Shown: positions 8,826-27,246, counted from the first letter of the stretch. The stretch: 64,000 bases of DNA from an uncultured bacterium (GCA_949293245.1 CASFCS010000026.1:21670-85669), one strand, 5' to 3'. The notes: generated by a model not told the origin, from the sequence alone. Program-made: numbers and translations.

Positions 8826-9716
8826 TTATGAATCCTGAATATGGACGTGGTTGTTGATGTGGTTCATGCAGTAGCAGTAGTAGCCCGAGCATTTGGAGCA
8901 GTAGCGGAACTCCATGTTGGGGTCGTCCCGGTCGGTGATGCCGCACACGGCGCACTTGTGGGTGTACCCCCCGGTCTCACGGGCCTTCTTTTTGGCCTGC
9001 CGCTGGGCCTTGCGGAAATTGATGGTGCCCGGTGCGGTGCGGTGGCGCACCCGCATTCCCACCATGGACAGGAGGGAGGGGGCGAAGAACACCAGGTAAT
9101 TGGCCACGGCCACCACAGGGAGCAAAGCGTAGATATAGGCCCCCGCCATCAGGTAGCGGATGATCTCCCAGGCGAAGAGGGCCGCGTCGAACCAGGCCAG
9201 CCACTTGATCTTAATGGGGATGATGAAAAAGAGCAGCAGCTGCATGTTGGGCCACAGCGTGGCGAAGGCAAAGAAGAGGGAGAGGTTCACATAGTAGATG
9301 CTGGCGGTGACCAGGTGGTGCTGGGCAGTGTATTCAAAGCCCAGAATACCCCCAACCGCCATGCCGTACAGGATGTTGAGCAGCACGCCAAGAAGGTAAA
9401 AGAAGGTGAACTTGGCGGTGCCCCATTCCCGCTCCAGGGTACTGCCCACAAAGTAGTAGAAGTAGCAGGAGAGCACCAGGAAGATCACATCGGTGCTTTC
9501 GGGCACAAAGACGAAGGTGAGCAGCCGCCACACCTCCCCCTGGAGGATGAGGCCGGGGATGAAGGTGAGCATGCTGCTGAAGGTGCCCTGGCTGAACAGG
9601 TCCATGAGATAGACCAGCACGTTGCCCGCCACGATCACCGCCATCAGGTTGGGGATACCCAGCCTGGGGTGCCGGGCGCACAGGCGGTCCAGCCAGGTGT
9701 AGCCGTTGGAATACAA
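8826..9716 (-). CDS. Rhomboid-like membrane protein with zinc ribbon, probable pseudoprotease
   Basis: The 296-residue protein has six or seven hydrophobic segments between about 20 and 220 with rhomboid-like order, including a W-R-L-L-T-F-V-F motif after the first helix as in rhomboid L1. The usual catalytic G-x-S-G on helix 4 is absent (the region reads ASIYYVNLSLF) and no helix-6 catalytic His is evident. The C-terminus (about 255-290) is a zinc-ribbon/zinc-finger-like Cys/His cluster (CAVCG, YCSKCSGYYCYCMNHINNHVH). The initiation codon is TTG preceded by GAGGAGG. I infer a scaffold or chaperone-like role rather than proteolysis. Confidence 0.72.
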   Translation of the reverse strand: MYSNGYTWLDRLCARHPRLGIPNLMAVIVAGNVLVYLMDLFSQGTFSSMLTFIPGLILQGEVWRLLTFVFVPESTDVIFLVLSCYFYYFVGSTLEREWGTAKFTFFYLLGVLLNILYGMAVGGILGFEYTAQHHLVTASIYYVNLSLFFAFATLWPNMQLLLFFIIPIKIKWLAWFDAALFAWEIIRYLMAGAYIYALLPVVAVANYLVFFAPSLLSMVGMRVRHRTAPGTINFRKAQRQAKKKARETGGYTHKCAVCGITDRDDPNMEFRYCSKCSGYYCYCMNHINNHVHIQDS

Positions 9717-9823
9717 GGGCGGTTCCTCCTCAAACGTAAACTTGACATGCGGGAAAGGGATGCGGTATCCATTGTAGCCTGTCCACAGGGAGAAATGGAG
9801 AATATTTTGTAAACAATCCGCTT

Positions 9824-12148
9824 TTACTTGAGGACCTTGCGGATGAGCCCCTTCATGCCGGGGGTGAGCAGCCGGCTGGCCGCCCGGTAGGGGAGGGGGG
9901 GCCGGGTCAGGAACTGCCGGGACACCTGGTCAAAGGGCTCCACGGCGAAGGCGCTGAAGAAGGCCTGCCGCCGGGGGCTGTGGGGCGCGGGGGCAGAGAG
10001 ACTGGGGTTGCCCGCCACCGCCTCCTCCAGAGGCCGGGCCGCGCAGCCCAGGGAGGGGCGCAGGTCCTCAAAGACCGCCTGGGCCCGGGGGGTGTTCAGC
10101 AGCACCAGGGACACCCCCTTCTCCCGGTCCACCGGCAGCTTGGCCTTGGGGTCCAGCCCCCAGAAGTCCCCCAGGGTGAAGTCCCCGGGGCGCTGGGCCT
10201 GGGCGTAGGGGCACTGGCCGCAGGCGGGGCGCAGGAAGAGCTGCATCCCAAAGCCCCGGCCGAAGGGGGTCTGGTACAGGGGCTGGGACAGGGGGGGCGT
10301 CTCCCCCCGGAAGACTGCGGTAAGGTGGGCCTTCTTCCAGCCGCCGGGGCCCTTGTCCCGGAAGGCCAGGGAGGCCACCGGGGCCCCCGCCTCCTCCTCC
10401 AGCTGGCGGACGTAGGCCTCGTACACCCCGGGGGAGGGGACCCCGTGGCACACCAGGTCGCAGGTCAGGAGGTTGTCGTACTCCCGCCCCAGGAAGGAGC
10501 GCAGCCCGGCGATCTGGCAGGGGGTGCCGGAGAAGAGCACCGGCGTGCCCGCGTCCAGCAGGGCCTTGGCCTGGCGGAAGGTGGTGCCCAGATCGCTCTG
10601 GACGTATTTGGACCCCCGCATGGCCTCCAGCTCCGGGAGGGTGCGGGCGGCGGTGTGGTACACCCTGCGGCAGTCCTCCGAGAGCACCGCGCCGAAGACC
10701 ACGCCCCCCTGGTCCAGCACATAGGACCCCAGCAGGGAGAAGATTCCACCGGAGGAGCTGGCCATGCGCACAGACTCCTCCGGCGCCCAGGCGGCCAGGG
10801 TCTCACGGGGCTGGAAGAGGGGGAGGGAGGACAGGGGGGGACACACCTGCTGGCAGCGGCGGCAGTAGACGCAGCTCTCCCCCACCTGGGGCCGGAGGAA
10901 GCCCTCCTTGTCGGGCACCATGGTGATGGCCCCCACGGGGCACACCGCCTGACAGGCGGAGCAGCCCGTGCAGCTCTGGCGGGAGGCCAGTACCGGGCGG
11001 CGGGGGGCCTCCTCCTGGGGGGCGGGGGCGGCGTCGGCCACCGGGCCCTCCAGGGCGGCGCGGAGGTAGTCCAGGGACTGCTCCCGGGCCGCCTCCAGGC
11101 GGCGGTCCACCTGGCTATAGTCCACCGGGGTGTCCAGGCCGTCGGTGTTCTCCATGCCCACCACCCGCTGGGTGCAGCCCAGCCGGGTGAGCAGGCTGTA
11201 CACCCGGGAGTTCTGGGGGGTGTCCCGCTCCTTGGGGGAGACGGAGGTGAAGAAGTCCTTCTGGAACTGGAGGGAGAACACGGTGCCGTGGAAGGAGTTG
11301 GTGCATACGAAAGCGGCGTGGCGGAACAGGCCCAAAAACTCCGCCGGCCCCGCGTCCAGCACCAGCTTCCACGCCCCCTTCATCCGGCGGCGCTGGCCCA
11401 GCTGCACAATGGGCCACCCGGTCTTGCGGGAGAGCTCCAGGGCGTAGGGGTCCAGGGCGCTGTGGTCCGAGATGAAGTAGCACAGGATATAGGGCCGGTC
11501 ATAGCCCGGGTCGGCGGCCAGGGCGCCCCACTCCTCCCGGTTCAGCAGCAGCGTGGGGTCCAGCACCACGGTGGCCCGGCGGCCGGTAGCCTTCTCCAGC
11601 TTGTCCCGGCCGGACTCCTCCCGCACGGACAGGGCGGAGTAGGGCTCCACCGCCCGGCGCAGCTCCCCCTCCTCCTCCGGGGAGAAGGGGGCCTCCCCCA
11701 GGCTGGGGGCGTAGGAGATCCGGCGGCCCTCCTTCACAAAGGTCTGGAGATAGGCGGGCTCAAAGCGCTTGTCGGCAAAGAGTTTGGGATTCCAGATCTG
11801 GTCGCTGCCGGCGATATACACATCGTAGACCGGGGGGTCCGCCGCCAGGGCCTCAAAGGAGGGGTAGCGCTTGGGAGAGAGGCGCATCTGATCCCGGATA
11901 AAGGCCTCAAACCGGGCGGCGCGCCGGCGGAAGGAGGCCAGGTGCATGGTGGTGCTCACGTTCCGGGCGGTCCCCCACAGGGAGGTCCACTTGGTGTAGA
12001 GCTTTCTGCCCTCGTAGCTGTAGGGGGGGCGGTAGTTGACGATCTCACAGCTGTGGCCCAGCTTTTCTACGGCCCGCATGGTGGCCAGGGCCTGAAGCTG
12101 CGCGCCGTAGTGGTGGGCCCAGTGTAAGGTAATAAGTCCGCTGGTCAA
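9824..12148 (-). CDS. Polysaccharide pyruvyl transferase fused to Fe-S/F420-hydrogenase-beta-like domain
   Basis: This 774-residue two-part protein starts with a polysaccharide pyruvyl transferase domain at about 5-310. It contains YIAGSDQIWNP near 111 and the TNSFHGT signature near 283-289. Two 4Fe-4S motifs follow (Cys393, 396, 399, 403 and Cys426, 429, 432, 436). After them comes a coenzyme F420 hydrogenase/dehydrogenase beta-subunit-like region at about 445-700, with SSGGIFSLL, FSGTPCQIAGL and CDLVCHGVPSP. Pyruvyl transferases add ketal pyruvate from PEP to glycans; the redox half's role in polysaccharide clusters is unclear. The best start is TTG at 12148 behind AAAGGAG; an open frame extends 18 codons further upstream. 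The gene stands alone, divergent from rpoB. Confidence 0.85.
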   Translation of the reverse strand: MTSGLITLHWAHHYGAQLQALATMRAVEKLGHSCEIVNYRPPYSYEGRKLYTKWTSLWGTARNVSTTMHLASFRRRAARFEAFIRDQMRLSPKRYPSFEALAADPPVYDVYIAGSDQIWNPKLFADKRFEPAYLQTFVKEGRRISYAPSLGEAPFSPEEEGELRRAVEPYSALSVREESGRDKLEKATGRRATVVLDPTLLLNREEWGALAADPGYDRPYILCYFISDHSALDPYALELSRKTGWPIVQLGQRRRMKGAWKLVLDAGPAEFLGLFRHAAFVCTNSFHGTVFSLQFQKDFFTSVSPKERDTPQNSRVYSLLTRLGCTQRVVGMENTDGLDTPVDYSQVDRRLEAAREQSLDYLRAALEGPVADAAPAPQEEAPRRPVLASRQSCTGCSACQAVCPVGAITMVPDKEGFLRPQVGESCVYCRRCQQVCPPLSSLPLFQPRETLAAWAPEESVRMASSSGGIFSLLGSYVLDQGGVVFGAVLSEDCRRVYHTAARTLPELEAMRGSKYVQSDLGTTFRQAKALLDAGTPVLFSGTPCQIAGLRSFLGREYDNLLTCDLVCHGVPSPGVYEAYVRQLEEEAGAPVASLAFRDKGPGGWKKAHLTAVFRGETPPLSQPLYQTPFGRGFGMQLFLRPACGQCPYAQAQRPGDFTLGDFWGLDPKAKLPVDREKGVSLVLLNTPRAQAVFEDLRPSLGCAARPLEEAVAGNPSLSAPAPHSPRRQAFFSAFAVEPFDQVSRQFLTRPPLPYRAASRLLTPGMKGLIRKVLK

Positions 12149-12302
12149 GTTTGATCGCTCCTTTGGCGTGTGATGGGCCCGCAGTGCGGGCCGGCGGGGC
12201 AAACGTCCCGCAGATGACCGCGATGATGGTATTTTACCACATCACGCCGCCGCCGCGCAACGGCGGCGTGGAGGGGGGAGAAAAAGGAAGAAAAACAAAA
12301 AC

Positions 12303-12338
12303 AGCGCCTTGACAAAAATCAAGGCGCTATGGTATACT
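12303..12338 (+). promoter_or_regulatory. rpoB promoter with overlapping hairpin and long leader
   Basis: TTGACA (12309-12314) and TATACT (12333-12338) are 18 bp apart. A 10-bp inverted repeat (12303-12312 with 12319-12328) overlaps the -35 and could be an operator. The leader to the rpoB ATG is about 150 nt and contains a small GCAGGG/CCCTGC hairpin near 12366. No rplJ/rplL genes precede rpoB here. Confidence 0.7.
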
Positions 12339-12496
12339 AAAATGCTTTTATATGCAGAGGTACGGCAGGGAATACCCTGCGGTAAACGCAGTGTAGCAGT
12401 TTTTCCTCAAAAAAGCAAGAGGGATGCCGTAAATATGTAACAACTGTGCCGGGTGTATCGGCCTCAATTCTGACGAGTGGAGCGTGATTTAACAAA

Positions 12497-16215
<3,719 letters not shown>

Positions 16216-16236
16216 GAAAAGGGAGGACGATAGGAC

Positions 16237-20106
<3,870 letters not shown>

Positions 20107-20136
20107 TCCCGCCCCTACCTTTATAAATAACCGTGC

Positions 20137-20173
20137 ACAGCGCCGGAGGCCCGTGGCCTCCGGCGCTGTTTTT
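20137..20173 (+). terminator. rpoBC terminator
   Basis: A 15-bp GC-rich stem (20137-20151 with 20155-20169), 3-nt loop and T5 tract, 30 bp after the rpoC stop. Confidence 0.92.
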
Positions 20174-20209
20174 CGGTGAAAAAGAGAAAAGCCTATGCCG
20201 GGATAGGGG

Positions 20210-20238
20210 TTGACTTCCCATTTGACCTATGATATAAT
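20210..20238 (+). promoter_or_regulatory. Promoter of the ybxF-rpsL-rpsG-fusA-tuf unit
   Basis: TTGACT (20210-20215) and TATAAT (20233-20238) are separated by exactly 17 bp, about 33 bp upstream of the ybxF start region. The str-operon genes therefore have a strong promoter independent of rpoBC. Confidence 0.85.
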
Positions 20239-20277
20239 TCCAAATTGCGTTGGTATGCCTGAAAGGAGGTCTGCACG

Positions 20278-20517
20278 GTGCTGACACAACTGGAAAACAG
20301 CCCTAAAGTGGTTGGGGCCAAGCAGACGAAGCGGGCCATCCGCGACGGCGGGGCCAGGGTAGTATTCCTGGCGGAGGACGCCGATCCCCAGGTGACCGGT
20401 CCCATCGAGGCCCTGTGCCGGGAGGCGGGGGTGAGCGTGGAGCGGGTGAGCTCCATGAAGGCCCTGGGCCAGGCCTGCGGCATTGCCGTGGGCGCCGCGG
20501 TGGCGGCACTGATTTGA
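20278..20517 (+). CDS. ybxF: L7Ae/L30e-type ribosome-associated protein (YbxF-like)
   Basis: A 79-residue L7Ae-family protein with [22 protein letters not shown] and the C-terminal [12 protein letters not shown] core. Bacillus homologues bind kink-turn RNA and associate with ribosomes. It starts with GTG behind AAAGGAGG. The position between rpoC and rpsL is the conserved Firmicutes order, which supports the call. Confidence 0.9.
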   Translation: MLTQLENSPKVVGAKQTKRAIRDGGARVVFLAEDADPQVTGPIEALCREAGVSVERVSSMKALGQACGIAVGAAVAALI

Positions 20518-20553
20518 TTTTAACAGAATAAGATTTCCTTATTCTGTTAAAAT
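20517..20553 (+). other. AT-rich 16-bp hairpin between ybxF and rpsL
   Basis: A perfect inverted repeat (20517-20532 with 20538-20553, 5-nt loop) begins at the ybxF stop codon. It has no downstream T-run, so a processing site, partial terminator or stability element is more likely than full termination. Confidence 0.65.
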
Positions 20554-20602
20554 ATATATCATGCGCCCACAGGGCGCAACCAGTCAGGAAAGGAGGAAAA
20601 CC

Positions 20603-21028
20603 ATGCCTACTTTTAACCAGCTCGTCCGTAAGGGCCGTGAGAAGGTGACCTACAAGTCCAATTCTCCCGCCATGCAGTATGGCCTGAACACCCTGAAGAA
20701 CCGCGAGATCGACCTGCCTTCTCCCCAGAAGCGCGGCGTGTGCACCGCTGTTCGTACTTCCACCCCCAAGAAGCCCAACTCCGCGCTGCGTAAGATCGCC
20801 CGTGTGAAGCTCACCAATGGGTACGAAGTCACCGCCTATATCCCCGGTGTCGGCCACAACCTGCAGGAGCACTCTGTGGTGCTCATCCGCGGCGGCCGTG
20901 TGAAGGACCTGCCCGGTGTGCGTTACCACATCATCCGCGGCAGCCTGGACACCCAGGGCGTCAACGGCCGTATGCAGGCCCGCTCCAAGTACGGCGCCAA
21001 GCGGCCCAAGGCCGGCAAGAAGAAGTAA
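20603..21028 (+). CDS. rpsL: 30S ribosomal protein S12
   Basis: This 141-residue S12 has the [11 protein letters not shown] loop, where streptomycin-resistance substitutions occur in other species; the wild-type lysine is present. It also has [26 protein letters not shown]. It carries the short lineage-typical insertion ([13 protein letters not shown]) before PQKRG. S12 sits at the decoding centre of the small subunit. The start is the ATG after AAAGGAGGAAAACC, inside a slightly longer open frame. Confidence 0.98.
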   Translation: MPTFNQLVRKGREKVTYKSNSPAMQYGLNTLKNREIDLPSPQKRGVCTAVRTSTPKKPNSALRKIARVKLTNGYEVTAYIPGVGHNLQEHSVVLIRGGRVKDLPGVRYHIIRGSLDTQGVNGRMQARSKYGAKRPKAGKKK

Positions 21029-21271
21029 TCTGGTTTTCAGATCTCTTCTTTCGGGACATGCCGTCCCACACTGAAATGCGTAATGCGTATCCGCGCAGGG
21101 CGCAGCCTTGCCGATGCGTTTCCTGATAGAGGGGAACGTTTCCGGCGGGCACAGCGGGCTCATAGGTCCGCTCAAACACGGAGACCATTTTGGCCGCGGG
21201 CCGCGCAGGCGGCGCCGGGCCGATGCTTCGAGTACCTATGAAATCATTATTATATGAAGGAGGGAAGCGAA

Positions 21272-21742
21272 GTGCCCAGAAGAGGAAACGTACCCAAGCG
21301 GGAGATCCTGCCTGACCCGCTGTATAATTCCGTCTTAGTCACTAAGCTCGTCAACAGCATCATGCTCGACGGCAAGAAGGGCGTTGCCCAGAAGGTCGTT
21401 TACGGTGCCTTTGACATCATCCGGGAGAAGACCGGCAAGGACCCCCTTGAGGTCTTCACCGCTGCCATCGAGAACATTATGCCTTCCCTGGAGGTCAAGG
21501 CCCGCCGCGTGGGCGGCGCCACCTACCAGGTGCCCATTGAGGTGCGCCCTGAGCGCCGCCAGACCCTGGGTCTGCGGTGGCTGACCAACTACAGCCGCAG
21601 CCGCAGCGAGAAGACCATGAAGGAGCGCCTGGCCGGCGAGATCATGGATGCCGCCAACAACACCGGTTCCGCCGTGAAGAAGCGCGAGGATACCCATAAG
21701 ATGGCGGAGTCCAACAAGGCCTTTGCCCACTACCGCTGGTAA
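21272..21742 (+). CDS. rpsG: 30S ribosomal protein S7
   Basis: A 156-residue S7 with the N-terminal [17 protein letters not shown] and the conserved [13 protein letters not shown] and [10 protein letters not shown] segments. It nucleates assembly of the 30S head. It starts with GTG behind GAAGGAGGG. The 243-bp gap after rpsL contains no gene or clear terminator, so co-transcription is likely. fusA begins 11 bp after its stop. Confidence 0.98.
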   Translation: MPRRGNVPKREILPDPLYNSVLVTKLVNSIMLDGKKGVAQKVVYGAFDIIREKTGKDPLEVFTAAIENIMPSLEVKARRVGGATYQVPIEVRPERRQTLGLRWLTNYSRSRSEKTMKERLAGEIMDAANNTGSAVKKREDTHKMAESNKAFAHYRW

Positions 21743-21753
21743 GGAGTTACAGT

Positions 21754-23825
21754 ATGCCTAGGAAAGTTACCTTAGAGAACACCAGAAACATTGGCATCAT
21801 GGCTCACATCGACGCCGGCAAGACCACCACCACCGAGCGCATTCTCTACTACACCGGCGTCAACTACAAGATCGGCGAGACCCACGAGGGTACTGCCACC
21901 ATGGACTGGATGGCCCAGGAGCAGGAGCGCGGCATTACCATCACCTCCGCCGCCACCACCTGCTATTGGACCGGCTCCAAGCAGCAGTTCCCCCAGACCC
22001 GTATCAACATCATCGACACCCCGGGCCACGTGGACTTCACCGTGGAGGTGGAGCGTTCCCTGCGCGTGCTGGACGGTTCCGTTACCGTTATGTGCGCCAA
22101 GGGCGGCGTGGAGCCCCAGTCCGAGACTGTGTGGCGCCAGGCTGACCACTACAAGGTCCCCCGGATGATCTACGTCAACAAGATGGACATCATGGGCGCC
22201 GATTTCTACAACGTGCTCAACATGATCCACGAGCGGCTCAAGTGCAACGCCGTGCCCATCCAGCTGCCCATCGGCTCCGAGGAGACCTTCAAGGGCATCA
22301 TCGACCTGGTGGAGATGGACGCCGACGTGTACTACGACGAGCTGGGCAAGGACATGCGGGTGGAGCCCATCCCCGAGGACATGATGGATCTGGCCATGGA
22401 GTACCGCACCAAGCTGGTGGACGCCTGCGCCGACCTGTCCGACGAGGTGATGGAGCTGGCTCTGGAGGAGCAGGAGATCCCCGCCGAGCTGCTGCGCAAG
22501 GTGATCCGCCAGGGCACCATCGACAACCTGATCGTCCCTGTCACCTGCGGCACCTCCTACAAGAACAAGGGCGTGCAGAAGCTGCTGGACGCCATCGTGG
22601 ACTTCATGCCCTCCCCCCTGGACATCCCCGCCATCAAGGGTGTCAACCCCGACACCGACGAGGATGACGAGCGTCCCGCCGACGACAAGGCCCCCTTCTC
22701 CGCTCTGGCCTTCAAGATCATGACCGACCCCTATGTGGGCCGTCTGTCCTTCTTCCGGGTGTACTCCGGTATGCTCAACGCCGGCGAGTCCGTGCTCAAC
22801 TCCACCAAGAAGCAGAAGGAGCGCATGGGCCGCATCCTGCAGATGCACGCCAACCACCGTGAGGACATCGAGACCGTCTACTCCGGCGACATCGCCGCCG
22901 CCGTGGGCCTCAAGAACACCACCACCGGCGACACCCTGTGTGACGCCGCGCACCCTATCATTCTGGAGTCCATGGAGTTCCCCGACCCCGTGATCCGGGT
23001 GGCCATCGAGCCCAAGACCAAGGCTGGTCAGGAGAAGATGGGCATCGCTCTGGTGAAGCTGGCCGAGGAGGACCCCACCTTCAAGACCTACACCGACGAG
23101 GAGACCGGTCAGACCATCATCGCCGGTATGGGCGAGCTCCATCTGGAGATCATCGTGGACCGTCTGCTCCGCGAGTTCAAGGTGGAGGCCAACGTGGGTG
23201 CGCCCCAGGTAGCCTACAAGGAGACCATCAAGAAGAGCGTGGAGCAGGACACCAAGTATGCCCGTCAGTCCGGCGGTAAGGGCCAGTACGGCCACGTCAA
23301 GATCCGGGTGGAGCCCAACGAGTCCGGCAAGGGCTACGAGTTCCACAACGAGATCGTGGGCGGCGCCATCCCCAAGGAGTATATCCCCGCTGTCGACGCC
23401 GGTATCCAGGGCGCCATGCAGGCGGGTGTGCTGGCCGGTTACCAGGTGGTGGACGTGAAGGTCACCCTGTACGACGGCTCCTTCCACGAGGTGGACTCCT
23501 CCGAGATGGCCTTTAAGATCGCCGGTTCCATGGCCTTCAAGGAGCCATCATGAAGGTGTCCGTCATTGTCCCCGAGGACTATATGGGCGACGTCATGGGC
23601 GATCTGAACAGCCGCCGCGGCATGATCCAGGGCATGGAGGCCCGGCCCGGCGCCCAGCAGATCGACGCGCTGGTGCCCCTGAGCGAGATGTTCGGCTACG
23701 CCACTGACCTGCGCTCCCGCACCCAGGGCCGCGGCCAGTACTCCATGGAGCCCCACAGCTACGCGGAGATTCCCAAGAGCATTGCCGAGAAGATCATCGC
23801 CAGCCGCGGCCGCAAGGACGACTGA
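21754..23825 (+). CDS. fusA: Elongation factor G, interrupted by an apparent 34-nt deletion
   Basis: EF-G drives ribosomal translocation with GTP. The N-terminal part is complete: [15 protein letters not shown] (G1), a DTPGHVDF G3 motif and NKMD G4. Reading continues normally to GSMAFKE at 23544, then stops at 23553. The remainder ([16 protein letters not shown] to ASRGRKDD) resumes one frame over from 23545 to 23825. Homologues have FKEG-x4-A-x-PVLLEPIMKV here, so eleven codons plus one base are missing. As with rpoB, an essential gene cannot plausibly be broken this way in a living cell, so I treat this as a likely assembly defect. Confidence 0.93.
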
Positions 23826-23917
23826 TATAAAACTATTGCAATCCGGCAGCATTTGCTATAAAATGTTGTCACAACCGCAGTTATCATTCCACATGGAAAA
23901 TAAGGAGGAAACTCAAA

Positions 23918-25123
<1,206 letters not shown>

Positions 25124-25153
25124 GTTATCCCACCCCGTTTCTGCTGCAGCATA

Positions 25154-25187
25154 AAATCCCGGCGGACTCAGGTCCGCCGGGATTTTT
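25154..25187 (+). terminator. tuf terminator
   Basis: A 14-bp stem (25154-25167 with 25172-25185), TCAG loop, T5 tract. Confidence 0.93.
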
Positions 25188-25254
25188 CTTGTGCGAAGGT
25201 GGGAAATGTGGTACACTGTTGAAAACCTGATGCCCTGAAAAGGAGGGACAAGAG

Positions 25255-26127
25255 ATGGATGGAAGCGTGCCGGAGATCACGGTCTCCGAAAACGGCTCTT
25301 TGCTGGAGAATATTTTATACACCAAGATCGGCGGTATTACCGTGGGGCGCATCCTGGGGGTGGCGGTGCTGGCCCTGGTGTGCCTGATGGTGATCAAGCT
25401 GCTGATGAAGCTGGTGACCCGCAGCCTGGCCCGCACCCGCCTGGACGAGGGAGTGCGGCGCATTGTAGCCTCGGTGATCCGGGTGGTGCTCCTCTTTATC
25501 ATGGTGCTCATCCTGATGGACTCCCTGGACATCTCCATCACCTCTCTGGTGGCCACCTTGTCGGTGGTGGGACTGGCCATCTCCCTGGCTATCCAGAACT
25601 TCCTGTCCAATGTGGCCGGCGGTATTCAGCTTCTGAGTACCAAGCCCTTTGGGGTGGGAGATTACATCGAGGCGGGCAGCACCGGCGGCACGGTGGACGA
25701 GGTGGGGCTCTTTTATGTGAAGATGCACACCCCGGACAACAAGGTCATCCAGATTCCCAACAGCCAGGTGGTGTCCGACAAGATCATCAACTACTCCGCC
25801 CAGAGTGCCCGCCGGGTGGAGTTCAATGTGACCGCCTCCTATGATGCCCCGGTGGAGCAGGTGAAGGCTGCCCTCTATCGGGTGATTGAGGGCCACAAAA
25901 AGGTTCAGACTGATCCACCCCCTCAGGCCCGGGTCAGCAACTACGGCAGCAGCTCCATCGAGTATGTGGTGCGGGCTTGGTGCCCCACGGAGGATTACTG
26001 GGACGTGTACTACGACCTGATGGAGGGCGTGAAGGTGGAGTTTGACGCCCAGGGCATTGAGATGACGTATGACCACCTGAATGTCCACATGATCCCCCCC
26101 GCAGCGCAGCAGGGGAACAAGAGCTAA
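25255..26127 (+). CDS. MscS-family mechanosensitive ion channel
   Basis: A 290-residue small-conductance channel. There are three hydrophobic segments at about 23-55, 70-95 and 100-125. The last, GLAISLAIQNFLSNVAGGIQ, is the glycine/alanine-rich pore helix TM3. The cytosolic beta domain contains PFGVGDYIEAG and IPNSQVVSDKIINYS. Such channels release solutes on hypo-osmotic shock. The ATG follows AAAGGAGGGACAAGAG. Monocistronic, between two terminators. Confidence 0.94.
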   Translation: MDGSVPEITVSENGSLLENILYTKIGGITVGRILGVAVLALVCLMVIKLLMKLVTRSLARTRLDEGVRRIVASVIRVVLLFIMVLILMDSLDISITSLVATLSVVGLAISLAIQNFLSNVAGGIQLLSTKPFGVGDYIEAGSTGGTVDEVGLFYVKMHTPDNKVIQIPNSQVVSDKIINYSAQSARRVEFNVTASYDAPVEQVKAALYRVIEGHKKVQTDPPPQARVSNYGSSSIEYVVRAWCPTEDYWDVYYDLMEGVKVEFDAQGIEMTYDHLNVHMIPPAAQQGNKS

Positions 26128-26143
26128 AGCGCATATCTGCCAA

Positions 26144-26180
26144 ACTGGAGCGGCGCCGTCGGGCGCCGCTCCAGTTCTTC
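26144..26180. terminator. mscS terminator
   Basis: A 14-bp stem (26144-26157 with 26162-26175) followed by a T/C-rich tract. It lies between mscS and the convergent phosphate transporter gene and may serve both. Confidence 0.8.
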
Positions 26181-26184
26181 CTAT

Positions 26185-27165
26185 TTACCAAAGAGACATC
26201 CGGGTGATGACCCAGGCCAGGGCTCCGCAGCAGGGGAAGGTGAGCAGCCAGGTCAGGAGGATCTCCACCATGATCTGCCCCCGGACCTGCCCCTTGCCCC
26301 CGGCGGCTCCCGCCCCGAAGATGGCGGAGATCTTGGTGTGGGTGGTGGACACGGGCAGCCCCAGCAGGGTACACCCCAGCAGGCAACCCCCCGCCCCCAG
26401 GTCGGCAGCCAGTCCCCCGGCGGGGGAGAGGGTGGTCATCTCCCGGGCTACGTTGTCAATGATGCGCTTTCCCCCCATGGCCGTGCCCAGGGCCATGAGG
26501 GCCGCGCCCCCCAGGGCCAGGGACACCGGAATGGTCACCGTTTCCCCGGGGCTCTCCCCCCGGGCCAGGGCGGGGGCCAGCAGAAAGAGCACCAGGAATT
26601 TCTGCCCGTCCTGGGCTCCGTGGAGAAAGGCCATGATCCCCGCCGCAGCCTGCTGCCCCCGCCGGAGGGCAGCAGGGGGGAGGCGGCGGTCTGTCAGACG
26701 CCGGGTACACCACCGCCCGGCGGCCATGCCCGCCAGCACCGACAGGAGAAGGCCCGCCAGGGTGAGCCCCCAGGCCCCCCGGGCCTGGAGGGTGAGGTCC
26801 CCCCGGAGAGCCAGGGCGCTGCCGGCCAGCCCGGCGGCCAGGGCGTGGCTCTCGCTGGTGGGGATGCCCAAGCGCCAGGCGGCGGTGGCCCACAGCACCA
26901 CGGCGGCCAGAGCGGCCTGGAGCGCTACCAGGGACTGGGCGGGGGAGGAGCCGAAGTCGGCCAGGTCCCACACAGTCTGGGCCACGGCGGGGCGGACCAG
27001 GGAGACCACCAGGGCCCCCAGAAAGTTGCACCCCGCCGCCAGACACACCCCCCGCCGGAAGGTCAGCGCCCCGGTGGACACGGCGGTGGCGATGGCGTTG
27101 GGGGCATCGGTCCAGCCGTTGACCAGGATCACCCCCGCTGCCAGCAGCATCACAGTCCAGTGCAT
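26185..27165 (-). CDS. PiT-family inorganic phosphate transporter
   Basis: This 326-residue polytopic protein has the two inverted PiT signatures: NGWTDAPNAIAT near the N-terminus (family form NG-x-N/T-D-x2-NA) and VSTTHTKISAIFGAG near 285. The GIPTSESHALAAG segment is also typical. PiT proteins co-transport phosphate with protons or sodium. The start is the ATG behind GAGAGGGGGAGGG; an open frame extends 18 codons upstream without a good site. No phoU-like regulator gene is adjacent. It lies downstream of dinB on the same strand but is separated by a terminator. Confidence 0.9.
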   Translation of the reverse strand: MHWTVMLLAAGVILVNGWTDAPNAIATAVSTGALTFRRGVCLAAGCNFLGALVVSLVRPAVAQTVWDLADFGSSPAQSLVALQAALAAVVLWATAAWRLGIPTSESHALAAGLAGSALALRGDLTLQARGAWGLTLAGLLLSVLAGMAAGRWCTRRLTDRRLPPAALRRGQQAAAGIMAFLHGAQDGQKFLVLFLLAPALARGESPGETVTIPVSLALGGAALMALGTAMGGKRIIDNVAREMTTLSPAGGLAADLGAGGCLLGCTLLGLPVSTTHTKISAIFGAGAAGGKGQVRGQIMVEILLTWLLTFPCCGALAWVITRMSLW

Positions 27166-27200
27166 GGCCCTCCCCCTCTCCGGGGGCGGGACAAAATAGA

Positions 27201-27230
27201 GCCGCCCCCCTATCACCATACGGGGGCGGC
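27201..27230 (-). terminator. Terminator after dinB
   Basis: A 9-bp GC-only stem (27201-27209 with 27222-27230). The minus-strand transcript then reads a T4-containing tract. Confidence 0.6.
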
Positions 27231-27246
27231 GGGGGAAGTATGACCC

